NCBI GenBank assembly: GCA_015231815.1
Contig: JADGAW010000055.1
Location: forward strand, 1-11,149
DNA length: 11,149 nucleotides
From: Nitrospinota bacterium
Lineage (GTDB): Bacteria; Nitrospinota_A; JADGAW01
Reading direction: 5' to 3'
In this document: positions 7,390-11,149 of the stretch, piece after piece
Layout of the letters: each line of letters starts with the position of its first letter
Numbering within the stretch: position 1 is the stretch's first letter
The notes under the pieces: model-generated
Database searches by the model: none
What the model was told of the DNA's origin: nothing
The model's input: only the letters and a program-made list of their open reading frames with translations
Program-made: the position numbers and the translations under genes

Positions 7390-8631
7390 ATGAAAATACT
7401 CCATATTCTTCCCTACTTTTATCCGGCAATGACCTTTGGAGGAATTGTTCGGGCAGCATTTGACATTGCTCTTGAACAGGCAAGACAAGGGCATTCAGTT
7501 ACTGTGATTACGACAGATGCTTTCGATATTAACAAAAGGGTTTCAGGTCAAAAGGAAAAACCTTTTGATGATTTGGATGTAACAATTCTCCGATGTAAAA
7601 ACTTTTCAAATTTTCTTGCATATAATTTTCAGCTTTACCTTCCGATGGGTTTTTCAGGTATTTTGCAAAAACCTTTGACAAATTGCGAAGTTGTTCATCT
7701 ACATGGAAACCGTAATTTATTAAACTATCTTGCTGTAAAAGCTGCCCGGAAGCTTGGGAAAAGAATTGTTTTTTCCCCCCATGGAACGATGGAAAACTTT
7801 GAAACAAAAATTTTTCTTAAAAAGGCTTTCGACTATTTCTTTAACCATCAGGTAATTTCTTCAGTCAACACTTTTATCGCTGTTTCAGAAAAGGAAAAAG
7901 AGGAAATAATTAACCAAGGGATAGAAGCTGAAAAAATCAAGCTTATTTACAATCCACTGAATATAAAAAATATATCTCATTCGATAGATGTTAAAGAAAC
8001 GTTGGGTTTCCATAATCGGAAGGTAATAACATTTCTGGGTAGGTTGAGCAAAACAAAGGGGCTGACTTTTTTTGTTGATGTACTGAATGCACTTGAAACG
8101 AAAAACCTTCTTTTTGTCGTTGCAGGTAATGACATGGGGTACAAGAAAGAAATAACCGAAAAACTAAATACTTTGAACATCCCCTGGCAAGATATTTCCT
8201 TGACCTCAATTGCAGGTAAGAATAATGCTTTTGATAATGTAAGAGAAGTAGATGCTGTGGATAAGGTGGTGCAATTCACCGGGTTTATTGATGGAGAGAT
8301 AAAAAACTCCCTTCTTGCTTCATCGGATATTTTTGTATATCCGTCTGAAAAAGAAATTTTCGGACTTTCCCCCTTTGAAGCAATACAAAATAATACTCCG
8401 GTAATTGTTTCAGAAGAAAGTGGTTGTGGAGAAATGATTAAAAAAGCCCAATGTGGATATACTCTTTCTTTTGGGGACATTCATTCCTGGAAATCCACCC
8501 TTGAAAAAGTCCTTGAAGAGCAAAATAATATAAAACCGATGATGGAAAAAGGACAATCTTTTATAAAAAAAGAACTTGATGTCTCGGTGGTGGTGGAAAA
8601 ACTTATTGATAGTTATAAGGGAATTGATTGA
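7390..8631 (+). CDS. Glycosyltransferase, GT-B fold, family 4-like
   Basis: A 413-residue cytoplasmic or membrane-associated GT-B enzyme that would transfer a sugar from a nucleotide donor to a glycan or lipid acceptor. The N-terminal acceptor domain has ILPYFYPAMTFGGIVRA (a glycine-rich loop near residues 5 to 21) and VVHLHGNRN, SPHGTMENF and AVSEKEKEEI segments typical of family 4. The C-terminal donor domain has FLGRLSKTKGL (215-225) and the E-x7-E motif in EIFGLSPFE (Glu322 and Glu330). Between VVAGNDMGY and VVQFTGFIDGEIK there are about 30 residues (259-290) more than in many relatives. It lies 36 nt after the sigma-54 activator, suggesting regulated production of a surface or exopolysaccharide, but no other polysaccharide genes are present here. 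Donor and acceptor cannot be predicted. The weak purine run before the ATG is not a convincing ribosome site. Confidence 0.92.
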   Translation: MKILHILPYFYPAMTFGGIVRAAFDIALEQARQGHSVTVITTDAFDINKRVSGQKEKPFDDLDVTILRCKNFSNFLAYNFQLYLPMGFSGILQKPLTNCEVVHLHGNRNLLNYLAVKAARKLGKRIVFSPHGTMENFETKIFLKKAFDYFFNHQVISSVNTFIAVSEKEKEEIINQGIEAEKIKLIYNPLNIKNISHSIDVKETLGFHNRKVITFLGRLSKTKGLTFFVDVLNALETKNLLFVVAGNDMGYKKEITEKLNTLNIPWQDISLTSIAGKNNAFDNVREVDAVDKVVQFTGFIDGEIKNSLLASSDIFVYPSEKEIFGLSPFEAIQNNTPVIVSEESGCGEMIKKAQCGYTLSFGDIHSWKSTLEKVLEEQNNIKPMMEKGQSFIKKELDVSVVVEKLIDSYKGID

Positions 8632-8694
8632 AAAGAAGAATTTTTTCTCTTTTCCTAAATGCATCTATGTCTCATAATAAAGGTTAAAGTTCGC

Positions 8695-8700
8695 TATAAT
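8695..8700 (+). promoter_or_regulatory. -10 element of the RNase P RNA gene
   Basis: A perfect TATAAT ends 7 bases before the predicted 5' end of the RNA at 8708, exactly where a -10 box should be. No good -35 box is seen 16 to 18 bases upstream. Position relative to an independently defined RNA end makes this the best supported promoter in the window. Confidence 0.65.
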
Positions 8701-8707
8701 TATCGTT

Positions 8708-9064
8708 CTGCAGAGGTTGTACATCTGGTCGCTGCTGTGAAAACAGTGGAGGAAAGTCCGGACTCCAAAGGGCAAGAGCGCTTCCTAACGGGAAGAGGGA
8801 GAAATCCCATGGAAAGTGCAACAGAAAATACACCGCCAACTTCCTTTGGGAACGGTAAGGGTGAAATGGTGCGGTAAGAGCGCACCCGTTTGTGTGGCGA
8901 CATGCAGCGTGGAAAACCCCGCTCGGAGCAATTTAAAATAGGGGAACTATTATAGGGCTGCCCGCCTGATGTTCCCGGGTATAATGCGTAATTCTGTTGG
9001 CAACAACAGAATAAGATAAATGACCAGACTCGACAGAATCCGGCTTATTTACAACCTTCTGCAG
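8708..9064 (+). ncRNA. rnpB: RNase P RNA, class A (ancestral bacterial type)
   Basis: This is the catalytic RNA that trims the 5' leader from pre-tRNAs. Universally conserved core blocks are in order: GAGGAAAGTCCGGACTCC (8749 on; J3/4 and P4 5' strand), GGAAAGTGCAACAGAAAATA before ACACCGCC, GGTAAGGGTGAAA, GGTAAGAGCGCACC, the CTCGGAGCAA block with AAATAGGGGAAC leading into P15, and ACAGAATCCGGCTTAT near the 3' end (P4 3' strand). The ends were set by the P1 helix: 8708-8721 pairs with 9050-9064 over 14 bp with one bulged base. P18 is a perfect 9-bp stem capped by a GCAA tetraloop (8991-9012). P12 is very short. The layout is class A, not the Bacillus class B. A TATAAT box precedes it. No protein-coding frame within this stretch should be annotated. 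Confidence 0.97.
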
Positions 9065-9151
9065 AACAAATCAACCTGAATTTTATCTTACATTTTCATA
9101 CAATAATCCCATTCAAGACCCTTTGACCTTACATGAACACGATAGTTTGCT

Positions 9152-9610
9152 TTAGAAAAAGTTTAGATAAAAGGAAATAATTGAGCTTGTACCTTTATGA
9201 GTCCACGCTGTACCAATGGCATTATGTTGAAACCTCATATATTCAACTTTTTTTTCACCGCCATCAAAATCTTTTGGTAATGAATATTCAACTTTCACAA
9301 TAACTTTAGAACTGGAACTCCAGGAAAGAGGTGGTTTGCTTGTTTTTAAGGAATATACCTTAATATTATCTGTATTTGCTGTTTCAAGAAGACTTTTAAC
9401 ATTATCGTAATTGCCACTATCCTGCATTTCTTTTATTTTGTTCATGTTGTAATCAGCAAGTTTATAGCTCAACTGTTCAATAACTGCTTTTCTCAGGCTG
9501 TCATCTTTATTTTCCGAGGGAGATATTACTTGCATAATAAAGAAAGCTAATACAGCTATAAGGACAACAACACCTGCACCTCCGGGAATATTAATTTTTG
9601 TTTCAGCCAT
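9152..9610 (-). CDS. Small membrane-anchored protein of unknown function
   Basis: A 152-residue protein on the opposite strand from its neighbours. After a short polar start (MAETKINIPGG) comes one hydrophobic segment, residues about 11 to 30, which would act as an uncleaved anchor placing the rest outside the cytoplasm. The remainder has a helical, charged part (about 35 to 75), then alternating hydrophobic and polar residues suggesting beta strands (SSKVIVKVEYSLP, then VEYMRFQHN), ending in the hydrophobic FYLNFF. There is no cysteine and no motif I recognise. It is tail-to-tail with rnpB (87 bases between, with no clear terminator) and divergent from the histidine kinase gene across 207 bases. 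The start ATG at 9610 has no Shine-Dalgarno sequence. The coherent anchor-plus-domain structure and clean intergenic borders argue that it is a real gene. Confidence 0.8.
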   Translation of the reverse strand: MAETKINIPGGAGVVVLIAVLAFFIMQVISPSENKDDSLRKAVIEQLSYKLADYNMNKIKEMQDSGNYDNVKSLLETANTDNIKVYSLKTSKPPLSWSSSSKVIVKVEYSLPKDFDGGEKKVEYMRFQHNAIGTAWTHKGTSSIISFYLNFF

Positions 9611-9676
9611 GTTTTATGGGATTAGTGGGTGAGTATTAAAATAATTTTCTCACACTTCACAGCATTAATTTAAAGA

Positions 9677-9702
9677 GAATCAATATTTGTTCAGATTGAT
9701 TC
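9677..9702. repeat. Perfect 8-bp inverted repeat between divergent genes
   Basis: GAATCAAT (9677-9684) and ATTGATTC (9695-9702) are separated by 10 bases, in the 207-base gap between the minus-strand membrane protein gene and the histidine kinase gene. It could be a regulator operator serving both genes, or a chance palindrome in AT-rich DNA. Confidence 0.35.
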
Positions 9703-9744
9703 CTGTTTTCATACATTACTTCAAACACTTTTGATGTGTGGTCT

Positions 9745-9777
9745 GTACGAAAACCACTGCTTTTTGTACGGTATAAT
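9745..9777 (+). promoter_or_regulatory. Inverted repeat abutting a TATAAT box, candidate promoter/operator of the kinase operon
   Basis: A perfect TATAAT at 9772-9777, preceded by GG, lies 40 bases before the kinase ATG. It is immediately preceded by an inverted repeat, GTACGAAAA (9745-9753) and TTTTTGTAC (9761-9769), with one G-T mismatch. The repeat occupies the place of the missing -35 box, a typical position for an activator or repressor site. No sigma-54 -24/-12 match was seen. Confidence 0.45.
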
Positions 9778-9817
9778 TACCCACGATATTTCAGCAACCT
9801 AAAATCATAATCATTTG

Positions 9818-10900
9818 ATGGATTCAGACAGTTTTTCGAGCGAAATTCTCAATGCTATTCCTTTGCGGGTAGTTATTCTCAACCTTGAGGGAAAAATCAT
9901 ATCTTGTAACTCCTCTTTCGAAAAAGATGCCCGTTATTCTCTCAAGTTTTGTAAAGATAAATGTATAAGCGAGTTTTTCTCTGAAACAGATATTTTTTAC
10001 AAGTTTTTTGAAAAGGTTATTAAAACAGAAATGGAGTACCACAATATTAAGGGGGAAATTGTTACTCTCGACAGACAAAAGCTCTATATCAACTTCGATA
10101 TTATTCCTCAATATAATGAAACAAGAAAGCTGAGTCACTTGCTGCTTTGTTACAAGAATATTTCAGCACCTCAGATGCTAAAAGAAACCACAAAACTTGA
10201 TGAAACAATGGTCTCTTTTGAATATTATGCCCGCTGTATTATTCATGAAATCAGAAACCCTCTCATGGCAATCACAGGAGCAAGTCAGATGCTCAAAAAT
10301 AAAAAAATGTCTCAGGAAGAAGAAAAATATGTGGAAATGATTACCGATGAATCCAAACGAATTCAAAGAATTCTCAATGACATTGAAATGTCAAACCTTG
10401 ACAATGACCTAAACTTAAGTCTTATTAATATTCACCAGGCACTTGACAGAGCAATCATGGTGATGAACCACCATGCGGTAAAAAAGAAGAAAAATATCGA
10501 AATCGTACGGGAATATGACCCTTCATTACCGGAAGTTGAAGCTGATTTAGAAAGATTAGTTCAGGTTTTTATCAATATCATAAAAAATGCCATTGAAGCT
10601 TCCTCAGAAAATCAGCAGGTTATTGTTGAAACAAGGTTTGCTTTGGATCAAAAAATCAGCTTAAGTGAAAAAGAGAAACCCTTGAAATATTTTTTGGTCA
10701 GGATAATAGACAAAGGGGTTGGCATTTCAAAGGAAAACATAGATAAAATATTCATTCCCTTATATTCATCAAAGAGTAAAGGAGAGGGAGTTGGACTTGC
10801 TATCTGTCGGCAAATAATTAAAGCACATCATGGAACTATCCTTGTGGAAAGTGAAATAAATATACAAACAACCTTTAGTATTTATTTACCCTTAAATTAG
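9818..10900 (+). CDS. Soluble histidine kinase, NtrB-like (PAS, HisKA, HATPase)
   Basis: A 360-residue cytoplasmic sensor kinase. Residues about 8 to 115 form a PAS-like sensor (AIPLRVVILNLEGKIISCN start). The dimerisation domain carries the phospho-acceptor His143 in HEIRNPLMAITGASQML, close to NtrB/GlnL (HEIKNPL, then GAAQLL). The ATPase domain shows the N box NIIKNAIEAS (Asn257), the G1 box DKGVGIS (298-304), IFIPLYSSK in place of the usual F-x-PFFTTK, and the G2 box KGEGVGLAI (321-329). There is no membrane segment. The start is ATG 9818; the TTG directly before it adds one residue, and neither has a Shine-Dalgarno sequence. Two tiny-gap genes follow, so it heads an operon. No receiver-domain partner lies in the window. 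NtrB-like kinases usually act on sigma-54 activators with receivers; the GAF activator at 5860 lacks one, so a direct pairing is unlikely. Confidence 0.94.
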   Translation: MDSDSFSSEILNAIPLRVVILNLEGKIISCNSSFEKDARYSLKFCKDKCISEFFSETDIFYKFFEKVIKTEMEYHNIKGEIVTLDRQKLYINFDIIPQYNETRKLSHLLLCYKNISAPQMLKETTKLDETMVSFEYYARCIIHEIRNPLMAITGASQMLKNKKMSQEEEKYVEMITDESKRIQRILNDIEMSNLDNDLNLSLINIHQALDRAIMVMNHHAVKKKKNIEIVREYDPSLPEVEADLERLVQVFINIIKNAIEASSENQQVIVETRFALDQKISLSEKEKPLKYFLVRIIDKGVGISKENIDKIFIPLYSSKSKGEGVGLAICRQIIKAHHGTILVESEINIQTTFSIYLPLN

Positions 10901-10902
10901 CT

Positions 10903-11037
10903 ATGGAACAGGGATATCTTTTGATGATTATTGTATATTCTATTCTTTGGGGAAGCTTTGGGTTTCTTTTACTAAAAATTATTTTCACTGGTCTAAAAAA
11001 CCTTAAAAAATCCACGATTAAAGAACAAAGGGAATAA
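10903..11037 (+). CDS. 44-residue single-span membrane protein
   Basis: A small gene with ATG two bases after the kinase stop codon and its TAA one base before the next ATG. The product has one hydrophobic segment (about residues 5 to 28, LLMIIVYSILWGSFGFLLLKII) followed by a basic, polar tail (GLKNLKKSTIKEQRE), predicting a tail in the cytoplasm. Tight spacing on both sides and the clean membrane-protein composition make it likely to be translated. It could couple the soluble kinase to the membrane or simply be a subunit of a downstream membrane complex; both are inference. I do not recognise a family, and no Shine-Dalgarno sequence is seen. Confidence 0.7.
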   Translation: MEQGYLLMIIVYSILWGSFGFLLLKIIFTGLKNLKKSTIKEQRE

Positions 11038-11038
11038 T

Positions 11039-11149
11039 ATGGAAAATATTGATGTCCTTCTGGCGTTTACCTTTGGAGCTCTTATTGCCGGAGGTGTAGC
11101 AATTGTAATTGCCTTAAAACTTTCAAGTGAAAAATCGTCTCAGATTATG
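11039..11149 (+). CDS. N-terminus of a membrane-anchored protein (3' end outside window)
   Basis: Only the first 37 codons are visible, open to the window end. A hydrophobic segment (about residues 7 to 27, small-residue-rich around FGALIAGGVAIVIALKL) is followed by polar residues. AAGGGA, 3 to 9 bases from the ATG's upstream side, is the only Shine-Dalgarno-like string in this window at plausible spacing. An N-terminal anchor before a polar, possibly coiled region would suit proteins such as RmuC or RNase Y, but the visible part does not decide this. It is separated from the 44-residue gene by one base and belongs to the kinase operon. Confidence 0.65.
   Translation, partial: MENIDVLLAFTFGALIAGGVAIVIALKLSSEKSSQIM

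Noticed and set aside
7977..8480. 167-codon open frame on the minus strand
   Set aside because: It is antisense to the glycosyltransferase, whose motifs (including E-x7-E) are intact; the composition looks like a shadow of AT-rich coding.
8630..8654. GAAAAGA/TCTTTTC stem after the glycosyltransferase as a terminator
   Set aside because: The stem is 7 bp and nearly all A-T, with the T-run in the loop instead of after the stem; purine/pyrimidine runs like this are common in AT-rich DNA.
8659..8903. Open frames on both strands (8659-8877 plus, 8700-8903 minus)
   Set aside because: They lie inside or across the RNase P RNA gene, whose conserved core and P1 pairing explain the sequence.
8940..8975. 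Apparent loss of the GGU tRNA-CCA contact in the P15 loop of the RNase P RNA
   Set aside because: The GGGCTGCCCG form seen here is, as far as I recall, common in class A RNAs, so it is not evidence of an odd tRNA 3' end.

Overview
The window is AT-rich bacterial DNA carrying core cellular genes, not an obvious mobile or phage region. No transposase, integrase, tRNA or CRISPR repeat was seen. The organism looks like a Gram-negative or other diderm bacterium: there is a predicted lipoprotein, a class A (ancestral type) RNase P RNA, a sigma-54 activator and an NtrB-like kinase. It uses the GatCAB amidotransferase route and the standard genetic code (TGA, TAA and TAG all act as stops). The phylum cannot be fixed from the sequence. 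Nearly every start codon lacks a Shine-Dalgarno sequence, and several genes have a TAnAAT box only 18 to 54 bases before the ATG, which suggests short leaders and SD-independent initiation.

Layout: (1) 3-389, the 3' end of a helical protein that weakly resembles an HPt domain. (2) 483-1922, gatB, followed by an unusual set of repeats that can pair in two ways. (3) 2079-2777, a predicted lipoprotein with a strongly basic Ser/Arg/Phe/Gly tail. (4) 2849-4276, a fusion of a gamma-glutamylcyclotransferase-like domain with a YhcC-type (TIGR01212) radical SAM domain, followed 18 nt later by greA. (5) 4879-5814, a zinc-finger-less DnaJ/CbpA-type co-chaperone. (6) 5860-8631, a GAF-domain sigma-54 activator and, 36 nt later, a family 4-type glycosyltransferase. 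(7) 8708-9064, the RNase P RNA gene. (8) 9152-9610 on the minus strand, an unrecognised membrane-anchored protein. (9) 9818 to the end, a tight operon of an NtrB-like soluble histidine kinase, a 44-residue one-span membrane protein and the start of another membrane-anchored protein, with gaps of 2 and 1 nt.

Functionally the window mixes translation and transcription upkeep (GatB, GreA, RNase P RNA), protein folding (DnaJ type) and signalling (GAF activator, histidine kinase, possible HPt remnant). The most distinctive items are the cyclotransferase/radical SAM fusion, the basic-tailed lipoprotein, the kinase/small-membrane-protein operon and the recurrent promoter and SD-less start architecture. 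I did not find clear evidence of a new defence or mobile system.
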